Source: Bacteroidales bacterium CF
GTDB lineage: Bacteria > Bacteroidota > Bacteroidia > Bacteroidales > UBA932
Direction of reading: 5' to 3'
Length of the DNA stretch: 64,000 bases
Assembly: GCA_000473305.1 (NCBI GenBank)
Contig: CP006772.1
Coordinates: forward strand, 992,001-1,056,000
Part shown: in pieces, positions 53,601 to 62,031 of the stretch
Layout of the letters: the number at the start of each line of letters is the position of its first letter
Position numbering within the stretch: position 1 is the first letter of the stretch
Translations under genes and position numbers: made by a program
Notes under the pieces: generated by a model
What the model was told of the DNA's origin: nothing
Databases searched by the model: none
Seen by the model: only the letters and a program-made list of their open reading frames with translations

Positions 53601-54249
53601 GTCCTACTCATTTGCAGGACTTGACCCGAACAACGGAAATCCTAAATTCAATCTGTTTGACACTGATCCTGCGGTTGCGAAAGCTGATCAGACATCTTTT
53701 CTGGTTTATTCCGGAGAGACAACTCCATCTTTTACCGGTGGTTTAAATCTTAATTTCAGATATAAATCACTCTCTGTAGGAACAGGATTCTCAATGCTTC
53801 TTGGCGGAAAGACAAGGCTTACCAATCCATATGCAGAATTCTCTTCCGGGCTGAAGTTACCATCCAGTGAAAGCAATGTAAGTCGCCAACTGGTTAACAG
53901 ATGGAAAAAATCCGGGGATGAGCTGCATACAAATATTCCTTCTATAAATCCGACAACTACTACACTGACAAGCCTTCCTAATGGTTCTTCCGGATATTTG
54001 GTGGATTTTTGGTCGCTTTCGAATACACAGGTTGTAGACGCATCGTTTTTACGATGCAGAAATATTGATATTAGTTGGAGATTAAACAAAAATACAGTGG
54101 ATTACCTTGGACTAAAGAGTTTGTCGGTAACCGCCACACTAAATAATATATTTGTGATTGCCTCAAAAAGATTTAACGGACTGGATCCGGAATTGAAAAA
54201 CAGTGTTATGCCTAAATCATTATCACTGTCAATATCAATTGGTCTATAA
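50626..54249 (+). CDS. SusC/RagA-type TonB-dependent transporter with STN domain (second locus)
   Basis: A 1207-residue outer-membrane transporter with signal sequence, STN domain (about residues 43-105, IKEDNLTNVIQSIMKQSGC), carboxypeptidase regulatory-like domain (about 128-200, GRVTDSGGEPLPAVNIIIKG), plug (KDASSTAIYGSKASNGV) and barrel, ending SLSISIGL. The presence of STN links it to the sigma/FecR pair before it. It is followed by susD and then six genes encoding a lipoprotein, thioredoxin-fold and protease-fold proteins, which points to protein or peptide import rather than polysaccharide. The gene is of full length. Confidence 0.96.
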   Translation: MKKKPSLLNWTTKLAAFLLLFSLWSDMTFGNTGVTEAAEQRVTLKIKEDNLTNVIQSIMKQSGCEIVFFTSQTTSITCRNIFISSESAEKALETVLKGTGLTFRKQNGKYVILQDPAGKVQREQKLQEVTISGRVTDSGGEPLPAVNIIIKGTKKGTNTDIDGKYRINVPVNGVTLQFSFLGMETKDVKIAASDNTTLNVVLRESDNTLKELTFISTGYQKMNKRDMVGALSTIKADDILRPNYVSIDQMLQGIVPGMIVTNTSARAGTTPSIQIRGTSTLLGDSSPLWVVDGIIQEDPIKITAATLLSDDMKNIIGNQVSWLNPQDIETITVLKDASSTAIYGSKASNGVIVITTKQAKDGSNSLTVNYTGSVTVNGRPNYGQFNMMNSQERIQFADEVFASGVPYSSVPHYDYYSYEGTKRLLIEGYMTQDEFNAKRTFFETGNTDWFKLLTRNAISQNQNLSLSGGSNKMSFTSSLAYTNQQGQEIGNDSKRYSGRLATTYKISERARLTISMTGSYVENTGFGNGVSPLNYAINTSRAIPAYDENGSLAFYQKVRTYKYNVIQPSLGYNIINERNNSSTNSINMRYNANADFTWNLLPWLTYNFTGGYNYSATNLSTYMSEKTYYIANNYRGYDYGSVLPDSDYFKAAILPFGGEYFTNDARQSSYDIQNKISMFWNFKNNSRLNVLLGHELRSATNVTVANTVWGYSKERGEIIIKPTLPTDLVPTAGSIYTYTGYGILDNLYSNRWKKTNQINNFMSLFSILAYTYKDKYIINASIRNDFSNRFGQDINRRLDPTYSLGFSWRAADEKFVKDNLPQITQLNLRATYGIQGNALTNESPELLLNKQSKKSVFNQYYSTISKIPNPNLSWERTTSWNFGADIMLFNKISLVMDYYTRRSNAVISQNIPFEYGILSTTMNGGIIYNKGVEATISFSPINTKNKGFSISLNSSKNWNTTGPTVSTTTLSQYLTGRNGVIMKEGYPLNAFWSYSFAGLDPNNGNPKFNLFDTDPAVAKADQTSFLVYSGETTPSFTGGLNLNFRYKSLSVGTGFSMLLGGKTRLTNPYAEFSSGLKLPSSESNVSRQLVNRWKKSGDELHTNIPSINPTTTTLTSLPNGSSGYLVDFWSLSNTQVVDASFLRCRNIDISWRLNKNTVDYLGLKSLSVTATLNNIFVIASKRFNGLDPELKNSVMPKSLSLSISIGL

Positions 54250-54265
54250 TATAAATAGCTTGAAA

Positions 54266-55774
54266 ATGAAAAAAATACTATATATATCGATTATTTTGAT
54301 TGTAACCTCTTGCTCGGAATTTTTGGAGCCAAAGTCTCAAACCGAGTATGTACCGAGGGATATCAATGCCCTGAGCGAACTTCTTATAGGGGATGCCTAT
54401 CTGGACCCCAACAACCAGTCTGCATCGGCTTTCGGGTACAACGAAATACTTACTGATGACTGGGCTTGTACAGTTGAGAATTGTGTAAATTCCAACAATG
54501 AATCCCGCTATGCAAAATATAAGGCAATATATGCCTGGCATCCTGATATGTTTAAAATTTCCAACGAATTTGGAGTATACTACAATACATGGAAAACATT
54601 CTATAAATATATATTAGGATGCAATGCTGTATTGGATTATCTTGATAACGTCGAGGGTAGCGATGAAGAGAAGAGTTATGTAAAGGGTCAGGCGCTGGCT
54701 CTTCGGGCCTTCTACTATTTCAACCTTGTGAATCTGTACGGGGAGCCCTATTCTTACAATAAAAAGGCGTTTGGAGTGCCGTTGAAACTAAACAGTAATC
54801 TTGATATAAACTACCCTTCACGTGCAACCGTAGAAGAGGTCTATATTCAGATTGTTAAGGACTTGAATGAAGCCGAAGAATCATTCAGCTCTCTTCCAAA
54901 AAGTAAGCAGTTCATTAAAGACGGACGTATTACGATGCCGATGATTCAGTTAATGCAAGCGAGAGTTGCTTTATTTGTAGAGGATTTCGACAGGGTTATT
55001 CAGTATGGAAATAAAGTTATCACTGACTGGGGTTTTAAGCTCCTGGACCTAAATTCATTTACCTCAACATCTGCACAGCCGTACTATAATTTTACCAGCT
55101 ATAGCAATCCCGAGGCGATCTGGCTTTTCGGAAGCAGCATAGATATGTACAAATTCACAACGGAGTATCTGTATAAAATACCTACATCTACATCCCAAAC
55201 AAGAAGGATGTTCAATGCATCCCAATCTCTATTGAGTTCATTCGAGGCCTCCGATCTAAGAAAAAACAACTACATTCTTAAGGAAAGTACCTCCGTTTCC
55301 AATTATGTCCCTGCCGGAAAACTCCCGGTTGGAACTACTTATTTGGCATTATCAACAGAGTTCGGAAGGGCTTTCAGACTTTCTGAGGCATATCTGATGC
55401 TTGCGGAGGCTTACTATATGAAAAACAGACCGGAGGATGCAGTTACACTTCTTGAAGAATTAAGAATCAACCGTTTTCTCAAGTCTTCAGGTACCAATTA
55501 TAAAGTTCCGGCAGGCAGTGAATCTGGAATAGCTCTGTACAATTTTATAAAATCAGAGCGCCGTAGAGAGATGTGTTTCGAAGGACTCAGATGGTACGAC
55601 ATGAGAAGATGGGGAATGGAGAGTTTTTCACGTGAGTGGAAAGAGGAGGGAGTTGTAGTTGCAACCTTTACCATGGAGAAGAACGACCCGGCTTATACGC
55701 TGCCAATACCGTACGATGTTATTGATCTGAATCCGAATCTGGTTCAAAACAAATTATCAACTGCTAAATATTGA
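54266..55774 (+). CDS. SusD/RagB-family lipoprotein (second locus)
   Basis: A 502-residue SusD-like lipoprotein (MKKILYISIILIVTSC, Cys16 as lipid site). Family signatures: KGQALALRAFYYFNLVNLYG, RLSEAYLMLAEAYY and RRREMCFEGLRWYDMRRWG. I chose ATG 54266 because the earlier in-frame start at 54203 lies inside susC and adds a non-signal N-terminus. It captures the ligand for the SusC encoded 16 bp upstream and is followed by a lipoprotein gene after 2 bp. Confidence 0.94.
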   Translation: MKKILYISIILIVTSCSEFLEPKSQTEYVPRDINALSELLIGDAYLDPNNQSASAFGYNEILTDDWACTVENCVNSNNESRYAKYKAIYAWHPDMFKISNEFGVYYNTWKTFYKYILGCNAVLDYLDNVEGSDEEKSYVKGQALALRAFYYFNLVNLYGEPYSYNKKAFGVPLKLNSNLDINYPSRATVEEVYIQIVKDLNEAEESFSSLPKSKQFIKDGRITMPMIQLMQARVALFVEDFDRVIQYGNKVITDWGFKLLDLNSFTSTSAQPYYNFTSYSNPEAIWLFGSSIDMYKFTTEYLYKIPTSTSQTRRMFNASQSLLSSFEASDLRKNNYILKESTSVSNYVPAGKLPVGTTYLALSTEFGRAFRLSEAYLMLAEAYYMKNRPEDAVTLLEELRINRFLKSSGTNYKVPAGSESGIALYNFIKSERRREMCFEGLRWYDMRRWGMESFSREWKEEGVVVATFTMEKNDPAYTLPIPYDVIDLNPNLVQNKLSTAKY

Positions 55775-55776
55775 TT

Positions 55777-56748
55777 ATGAAAAATATAAAAACATATATA
55801 GTCATTGTTCTTGCTTCATTGTTGACACTCTCATGCTATAAAGAGGATCCAATTATACCGTCAACATCCGAAGGCTCTGAAAGATTTACTTTCCCTCAGG
55901 GAAACAGCGACTTCGATTTAGAAGCGGCCAGGATTAACGAACAATTTGGAGTAAAAATCATATATAAGGACTTCAAGAATGTTGATTTTAATCTTTCATG
56001 GACCTCTCCCGGTTTTGGGAAAGTTGGATACGCTATTCCTCAGGATCAGCAAAAAGAGGCAGTAATGTTTGCCGTTGACCAAATTTTCGGTAACCTGACA
56101 CCTCAAATTACGAAAAAGGTACTCCCTCCATACTTCTATTTGGCAGATAGCATTTATCAAAAGACTGTTGTGGGCTACCTCGAATATATTTCTGCAACAA
56201 CATACAACTATGCGGGACTGGATTTCTGGTGTTTCACATGGAATGGGGTGAGACCTTGGACCAAAAACAACAACGATGGAACGATATCATATAGTTCGCA
56301 AGTTTATAGACCAAGAAACTCCTTCGAATATTTCTATCGAAGAGGAGTAATGCTAAAGGAGATCTATAAGAAAGCGGTAACAATGGGTAATATCAAGGTT
56401 CCCGAGGGATTCAGCTCCGATTTAGATTTTGTTACTGCAGTAAAATCTGCAACAGGAACAGAGAATGATCCAAACTACTATTTGAAAAGAGGTTTTCCGG
56501 GTATTATGAATTCTGCTTTAAACTTTAATCTTAGTAAGCTATCTTCAATTTCCAGTACCGGACCGACACAAATTTTCATAGACTATATTCACCTATGTAT
56601 GAGATATTCAGCAGACTCTATAGAAATTCTTTGTCCGAAAGCAAAATACCCCATCATACATCAAAAGTATCCTATCGTAATAAATTATATGAAGGATAAA
56701 TATGGCGTGGATCTTGAAAAAATATCCAAAAAACCGCAGATTCCTTAA
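55777..56748 (+). CDS. Lipoprotein related to SusCD-associated zinc-metallohydrolase lipoproteins, no HExxH seen
   Basis: A 323-residue lipoprotein (lipobox LTLSCYKE). The layout, with an early segment QFGVKIIYKDFKNVDFNLSW, then DQQKEAVMFAVDQIFG and a conserved FYLADSIYQ, recalls the lipoproteins with HExxH often found next to SusCD pairs. No HExxH occurs in this protein; the expected region reads FEYFYRRGVMLKEIYKKA. If the relationship is right, it is a non-catalytic copy. ATG 55777 is used; a TTG at 55771 would give the start MIMK. It lies 2 bp after susD and 3 bp before the thioredoxin gene. Assignment to this family is tentative. Confidence 0.65.
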   Translation: MKNIKTYIVIVLASLLTLSCYKEDPIIPSTSEGSERFTFPQGNSDFDLEAARINEQFGVKIIYKDFKNVDFNLSWTSPGFGKVGYAIPQDQQKEAVMFAVDQIFGNLTPQITKKVLPPYFYLADSIYQKTVVGYLEYISATTYNYAGLDFWCFTWNGVRPWTKNNNDGTISYSSQVYRPRNSFEYFYRRGVMLKEIYKKAVTMGNIKVPEGFSSDLDFVTAVKSATGTENDPNYYLKRGFPGIMNSALNFNLSKLSSISSTGPTQIFIDYIHLCMRYSADSIEILCPKAKYPIIHQKYPIVINYMKDKYGVDLEKISKKPQIP

Positions 56749-56751
56749 TTA

Positions 56752-57750
56752 ATGAAAAAAATATTTACACTATTGGTGCTCACCGCTATTGCGGGGGGCA
56801 GTGCGACAGCTCAGTTCCGGCTGAATTGTAAGATAAGAGCGATAGGCTCCGTAAACGTCACACTTACAAACCTTAACAACGACACTCTAATTAATGGAGT
56901 TGTAAGAAGTGGAGAGGAGTTTTCCTCAGGAATCCTTGATATCAGGGAGGATCTCTACAGGCTTAGTATTGGAATGATTAAGAGGGATGTGATTCTTGGT
57001 AATTCTCCGATTCAGATAAAGGGGTTCGTAGATGCAAAAAATGAGAATACATCAAATATTCAAATTATAGGGTCCCCACAGTCTGATAGTTTGCATAATG
57101 CTTTAGGAATATTTAAGAACTGGGGAAAAGGTGCCTGGGATTGGACTAAGATAGAAAATGGCTTCTCTCCGATAGTTCTTACCTCTGTTGTTGTCCTGAA
57201 CGAACAATTTTTCGCCCAGAAATATGAAATTCTTAAATTGCTGAATGAGAGCTATTCGTATGAGGTTAAAAAAAATCTGCTCAGCAGTAGAATAAGAGAG
57301 ATATTTACAACTGCCGATAATTTTAAGGTAGGAGCAAAATCAACTGATTTTACACTTCCTGATAGAAATGGTGTAATGCACTCCACTTCCCAAATTAGAG
57401 GTAAACTTATTCTTGTGGATTTTTGGGCCTCGTGGTGCGGCCCTTGCCGCAAGGAGATGAAAAGCCTTCAGAATATATACGAAGAGATTAAGGGAGAAGA
57501 CCTTGTATTTATTAGCGTCTCTTTGGATGATGACAGAGAGAAATGGATTAAAGCAATGGATATAGACAAGATTCCCTGGCTCGCTTTATGGGACGATAGG
57601 GGCTTCTATAACACTCCATTCCAGAAACAATACGGCTTTTCTCAGATTCCTTTCATAATTCTCATAGGTAAAGATGGTAAAATATTAGCCAGAGGGCTGA
57701 GAGGTGAAGATGTAAAAGCAGAAATTTTAAAACACAGAAATAAAAAATAG
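56752..57750 (+). CDS. TlpA/ResA-like exported thiol-disulphide oxidoreductase
   Basis: A 332-residue exported protein (MKKIFTLLVLTAIAGGSATAQ) with an N-terminal beta-rich domain (DUF4369-like) and a C-terminal thioredoxin/AhpC-TSA domain with active site FWASWCGPC (Cys229, Cys232) and the later cis-Pro segment QIPFIILIGKDG. It reduces or isomerises disulphides in the periplasm or at the outer membrane. It sits 3 bp after the lipoprotein gene and 3 bp before the subtilase-like gene, which links thiol chemistry to the locus. Confidence 0.93.
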   Translation: MKKIFTLLVLTAIAGGSATAQFRLNCKIRAIGSVNVTLTNLNNDTLINGVVRSGEEFSSGILDIREDLYRLSIGMIKRDVILGNSPIQIKGFVDAKNENTSNIQIIGSPQSDSLHNALGIFKNWGKGAWDWTKIENGFSPIVLTSVVVLNEQFFAQKYEILKLLNESYSYEVKKNLLSSRIREIFTTADNFKVGAKSTDFTLPDRNGVMHSTSQIRGKLILVDFWASWCGPCRKEMKSLQNIYEEIKGEDLVFISVSLDDDREKWIKAMDIDKIPWLALWDDRGFYNTPFQKQYGFSQIPFIILIGKDGKILARGLRGEDVKAEILKHRNKK

Positions 57751-57753
57751 CAG

Positions 57754-59493
57754 ATGAAAAAGATATTAACATTATTTATAGCGTCAATAGTAGTAATCAG
57801 CATGGCTGCACAGTCCGGTCCTGAGGATTATGCCAGGACAAGTGTTGCAAAGGGTAGCTGGTACAAAAGCGCTCCGGAATCAGGTATTTACGGGATTGAT
57901 CTTGAAGGGGCGAAGAGATTGGTGAAAGATAGAAAGATAAAAAAGAGACCAATTGTTGCGTTGATTGGAAACGGAATAGATGCCGAGCATGAAGCACTTA
58001 AAGAATCATTGTGGTTCAACCCGAAGGAGAAACCGGACGGGATTGATAATGATAATAACGGTTATATTGATGATATCAACGGCTGGAACTTTATCGGATC
58101 GAAAGATGGAACGACAATGGATTATACGACAAAGGAGGGAATTCGTGAATGGCTGAGACTCAAGGATAAATATGGCGATCTGATTTTTGACGGTGAGAAA
58201 TTCTTTAAATATGTGAATGGCAAAAGAGAATATTTAACTACCCCGGTTGATAAGAAAGAGTATAAATATTTTTACGATCTTTTACTTAGCAATGAGGCAC
58301 CCGTTGGAAGAACCTATGCAGGATATGTTACAGCATTCATGCTTAAAGAGTATGTTGAAAAGTGGGATAAGGAGATAACGGAACGTTTCAGTAATAAACA
58401 AAAGTGTGAAATATCACTTGATGATTTCAAGAAGTTTATGACTGAGAAGAACATTGAAAATGACTCACTGCAAAGTATTGCATACTCTTTCAGTTATTTA
58501 TACGGAAGTATGGTCAAGGGTTATATGAAAGATAAAACCGTTGACTCGACCTGGAATATGATTTACAGAAATTTTGCTAATAAGCAGATACAGTTTTCTC
58601 TGAAAAATTTCCAAACGGAATTTAATACAACTGCGATAGATAACAGAGCCACTATTGTCGGAGATAATCCTAATGATATAAATGACTTTAAATATGGTAA
58701 TAATTCACTGTTGACATCAGCGTCTATGTCAGGTACAATGAACTCAGGAATAATAGCTGGTCGGGATGTCAACAACTCCGGCTTTTCCGGAATTTTCCCT
58801 GAAGCAAAGGTGATGACACTTGTAACCAATGCGGTTAATGGAGAGCCTTATGTGAAGGATTTGGCTCTGGCAATAAAATATGCTGTTAGTAACAGTGCGG
58901 ATATAATTCTTTTGCCATATCAGTTATCGTTCATTCCTGCCGACAAGATGGATTGGATCTATGAAGCAATTGGAGAAGCGGAGAAGAGGGGAATTCTGGT
59001 TATTGTCCCTGTGTGGGAGGCCGGAGAGGATCTTGCTGTTAAGAAATATTATCCCTCAAGAGATAGTTATAAGGGAAAATCATTTAAGAATATTATGACC
59101 GTTGCCAATTCTGACTCTTTGGGCTTGCCTTCACAGATTTCCAACTATGGAAAAGAGGGCCTTGACACATATGCCCCTGGAAATCTAATTTACTCTACGC
59201 TTCCCGGAGATATATATAAAATAGCTTCATCTTCAACTTTCGGGGCAATAGTGGCTGCCGGCTCGGCGGCATTCATCAAGGCATATTTCCCTGAGCTAAG
59301 CGGAGCCGATATACGAGAACTTCTGCTGAAAAACTGCACAGACAGAAGCGGTCTGGAGGTGGAAAAGAGCATTCGTCAAGGGGAAAAAATTGAGAAGGAG
59401 TTGTTTTTATTCGAGCAGTTATGTGAATCTGCGGGGATTCTTAATTTGAAAAAGAGTGTGGAGGCTGCATTAAAGTATAAAGTGAAAAAATAA
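57754..59493 (+). CDS. Subtilisin-fold (S8) protein lacking all three catalytic residues
   Basis: A 579-residue exported protein (signal ending MAAQ) with clear S8 (subtilase) features but a missing triad. The Asp motif reads VALIGNGID (residues 68-76), with Gly72 where subtilases have the catalytic Asp. The His motif, normally HGTHVAG, reads SGTMNSG (326-332), with Ser326 for His. The Ser motif, normally GTSxAAP, reads SSTFGAI (493-499), with Thr495 for Ser. Between them an inserted region of about 200 residues follows the first motif. The fold looks retained, but it cannot act as a normal serine protease; a binding or scaffold role is an inference. It lies in the same tight operon as the thioredoxin and aspartic-protease genes. 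Confidence 0.9.
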   Translation: MKKILTLFIASIVVISMAAQSGPEDYARTSVAKGSWYKSAPESGIYGIDLEGAKRLVKDRKIKKRPIVALIGNGIDAEHEALKESLWFNPKEKPDGIDNDNNGYIDDINGWNFIGSKDGTTMDYTTKEGIREWLRLKDKYGDLIFDGEKFFKYVNGKREYLTTPVDKKEYKYFYDLLLSNEAPVGRTYAGYVTAFMLKEYVEKWDKEITERFSNKQKCEISLDDFKKFMTEKNIENDSLQSIAYSFSYLYGSMVKGYMKDKTVDSTWNMIYRNFANKQIQFSLKNFQTEFNTTAIDNRATIVGDNPNDINDFKYGNNSLLTSASMSGTMNSGIIAGRDVNNSGFSGIFPEAKVMTLVTNAVNGEPYVKDLALAIKYAVSNSADIILLPYQLSFIPADKMDWIYEAIGEAEKRGILVIVPVWEAGEDLAVKKYYPSRDSYKGKSFKNIMTVANSDSLGLPSQISNYGKEGLDTYAPGNLIYSTLPGDIYKIASSSTFGAIVAAGSAAFIKAYFPELSGADIRELLLKNCTDRSGLEVEKSIRQGEKIEKELFLFEQLCESAGILNLKKSVEAALKYKVKK

Positions 59494-59497
59494 AGTT

Positions 59498-60676
59498 ATG
59501 GTTAATAATAATCTTTGGTCGAGGATAACAATTACACTTTGTGTTATCCTCTCCTCACTCTCCTATAATAATGCTTTCTCGCAGTCGACGACTGCGGTTA
59601 TTCCTTATGAGATGTCATCCGGGAAGATGATTGTCAAGATGTATCTTAACGAAAAGGAGGAGCGTTTCATTTTTGATACCGGAGCAGGCAAGACATCTCT
59701 CTCAACCCGGTATTGCCACGAAAACAACTATATTGTCTTCGATTCCACACTTATCAGTGATGCCACGAGCAATACTTCATACTATAAAATGACAAGAATC
59801 GGATCATTGCTGACAACAGATCAAAAAATCAGATTTACATCAATTCCGACTTTGATTATGCCGGAGCCCTCGCCCCTAAGATGTTTGAATGTTATAGGAA
59901 TAATAGGAAGCGACATCCTTCAGAATCTGATATGTACCATTGATCCTAATAGCAAGACAATAACCCTTGCAACTGCCGAAAAGCCGGTTGCCGAGTCATT
60001 CAGATATTCTCACAGGTTTGTGGAAAACAGCTTTATGCCTATATTCTCGCTTTATCTTAACGGAGTTGAGACAACAGTGCTTTTTGACACAGGTTGTTCA
60101 TCATTTATGACCCTTAAAGACAAAGATTTTGAAAATATGAAAAAGTTAAATGCGGTAAAGGTTGTAAAAGAGGGGGAGGGAATAACCAACATCGGACTTT
60201 CCGGCAAACTCGAATCAATAAGCAATTACCTTGTATATATAAAAGATATGAGGGTCGGCCCCGTTAAATTTGCAAATGTAGTTACCGAAACATCAACCAC
60301 TCCACACACATTGATGGGCACAAATTTTCTCAATTTTGCCAAAGTGATTATAGATTATCCTAGAAGATTGATTTACTACCTGCCATATACCTCAGAACCA
60401 ATTACCCCTGTATATAAAACTACAAATTTTGGAATTACAATCAAGGATAGAAAACTTGTAGTCACTCATATCTGGAAAAACCTTGAGGGAGTATTGTCAG
60501 AGGGGGATTCAATCACTCATATTAATGGAACCGAGACTGGTGAATACGATTTTTGTGATCTCTATTCGGGGATAAAAGAGTTGAAAGTTCCTGGTAAAAA
60601 AATGTTCACGATTAGAAAAAAAGATGGTAAGAGCATTGAATTGGAATATATAGTCGAAAATTTTGAATTTAAATAA
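59498..60676 (+). CDS. Two-lobed aspartic protease-like protein with PDZ domain
   Basis: A 392-residue exported protein (hydrophobic N-terminus ending NAFSQ). Two retropepsin-like lobes carry FIFDTGAGKTSLS (DTGA, residues 60-63) and VLFDTGCSSFMTL (DTGC, 197-200), so both catalytic Asp residues for a single-chain aspartic protease are in place. The C-terminal part (about 300-390, with GVLSEGDSITHINGTE) is a PDZ domain for peptide binding. It follows the dead subtilase after 4 bp and precedes the thioredoxin fusion. It is the only protease-like product of the locus with apparently intact active-site residues. Confidence 0.9.
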   Translation: MVNNNLWSRITITLCVILSSLSYNNAFSQSTTAVIPYEMSSGKMIVKMYLNEKEERFIFDTGAGKTSLSTRYCHENNYIVFDSTLISDATSNTSYYKMTRIGSLLTTDQKIRFTSIPTLIMPEPSPLRCLNVIGIIGSDILQNLICTIDPNSKTITLATAEKPVAESFRYSHRFVENSFMPIFSLYLNGVETTVLFDTGCSSFMTLKDKDFENMKKLNAVKVVKEGEGITNIGLSGKLESISNYLVYIKDMRVGPVKFANVVTETSTTPHTLMGTNFLNFAKVIIDYPRRLIYYLPYTSEPITPVYKTTNFGITIKDRKLVVTHIWKNLEGVLSEGDSITHINGTETGEYDFCDLYSGIKELKVPGKKMFTIRKKDGKSIELEYIVENFEFK

Positions 60677-60683
60677 GAGTACA

Positions 60684-61958
60684 ATGAAAAAAAATATATT
60701 ATTGCTATTAATTAGCTTTTTATCAATGGATCTGTTAGCACAAGTAGCAGAGACAAAGACAGAGACACTTCCATTTAGAGAGATAGACGGTCGTATTGTG
60801 CTGACAGTGACAATGAACGGAAAAGAGGGAGACTTTATTTTAGATATGGCAGGGAAATGTGCACTACTTCCGGAATTCGCTGAAAAGTCCGGGATTAAGG
60901 ATATTAAACCAAAAGACGACCGTAATGACAATTTTCTTTATAAACATGTGCAAACCAGCGGTAAGTGTACAATAAATACAATCTCAATCGGCAATAACAT
61001 TTTTGCCAATTCTCTTTCAGCCCTCATCATATCCGGAGAATCAGCAGAATACCTCAGAAAATTGGGAATCTCAGGCACAATTGGCGGTTCATTGCTTCAA
61101 AATGTTGTGATTACGATTGATAAAAAAAATAAAAAAATTTATGCTTCGACGCCATTCAAACCATCATTTATAAGCACTGCGGAGAGAACTTACTGTAAAA
61201 TTCTGCCTGGAGTAACGCCTGAATTTCAGATATCAATAAACGGAAATCCTATACAGGTTATATTGGATACATGGGAGCACGGGCTTGTTTCATTAAATTC
61301 AGAATCGCTTCTACCGGTCAAAGGAATAAAGAAGGTTTCGGGAATGATTTCAGGGAAAGGTTATAGTGATGATGTTAATGCCGTTCAGGCCGCTCGTGTT
61401 GACAATGTCTCTTTTATAAATGTAACAATCAAAAATGGAATTGTAACTGTAAATCCCTTGTTTATAAAACCGGTTGTCGGTCTCTCTATGTTGGATTACG
61501 GGGTTATTTCTGTTGATTACCAAAGATCTAAAATATATTTTCAATCTTATGATAAAACAATAATAAAGGAGGAACAAAAGAGAGAATTGGCAAAAGTAGA
61601 GCCTGGTAAAGTCAATCCAATAACTAAGGATGAGTTTATTGAATATATTTTCAACTACAAGAGCGGAGATGAATTTTCTCTAAAGGGTGACAAACCTGTT
61701 ATTATTGATTTTTGGGCGACATGGTGCGGACCCTGCAAAAAGCTACTGCCGGAGCTGGAAAAATTAGCATTAAAATATAAGGACAGGGTTATCTTCTATA
61801 AGATTAATGCCGATTTGGAGAAAGAGTTGTGTTCAAAATTCAATATAAATGCTTTGCCTACCCTAATTATGGCAGCTCCCGGCAAGGCACCGATTTTTGA
61901 AATCGGAGACAAGCCGGAAAAAATAATTGATATAATAGAAAATATACTATTGAAATAA
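60684..61958 (+). CDS. Degenerate two-lobed aspartic protease-like protein fused to a thioredoxin domain
   Basis: A 424-residue exported protein (signal peptide ending LLAQ). The N-terminal part matches the aspartic-protease-like paralogue at 59498, but the active-site motifs are altered: FILDMAGK (residues 52-58, DMA instead of DTG) and VILDTWEHGL (192-201, DTW instead of DTG). The Asp residues remain but the Gly of each motif is gone. The C-terminal domain is an intact thioredoxin with DFWATWCGPCKK (Cys348, Cys351) and cis-Pro in NALPTLIM. I use ATG 60684; the TTG at 60663 would overlap the preceding gene. A terminator follows, closing the operon. Confidence 0.88.
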   Translation: MKKNILLLLISFLSMDLLAQVAETKTETLPFREIDGRIVLTVTMNGKEGDFILDMAGKCALLPEFAEKSGIKDIKPKDDRNDNFLYKHVQTSGKCTINTISIGNNIFANSLSALIISGESAEYLRKLGISGTIGGSLLQNVVITIDKKNKKIYASTPFKPSFISTAERTYCKILPGVTPEFQISINGNPIQVILDTWEHGLVSLNSESLLPVKGIKKVSGMISGKGYSDDVNAVQAARVDNVSFINVTIKNGIVTVNPLFIKPVVGLSMLDYGVISVDYQRSKIYFQSYDKTIIKEEQKRELAKVEPGKVNPITKDEFIEYIFNYKSGDEFSLKGDKPVIIDFWATWCGPCKKLLPELEKLALKYKDRVIFYKINADLEKELCSKFNINALPTLIMAAPGKAPIFEIGDKPEKIIDIIENILLK

Positions 61959-61981
61959 TATAGCAGCCTTATTTGTTATGC

Positions 61982-62013
61982 AATGGGATTGATCTTAGGT
62001 CAATCCCATTTAT
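61982..62013. terminator. Terminator of the second SusCD operon
   Basis: AATGGGATTGA (61982-61992) pairs perfectly with TCAATCCCATT (62000-62010), 7-nt loop, followed by TTATAT. It lies between convergent coding regions and can serve both. Confidence 0.75.
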
Positions 62014-62031
62014 ATGATACGAGGTGCCGGG

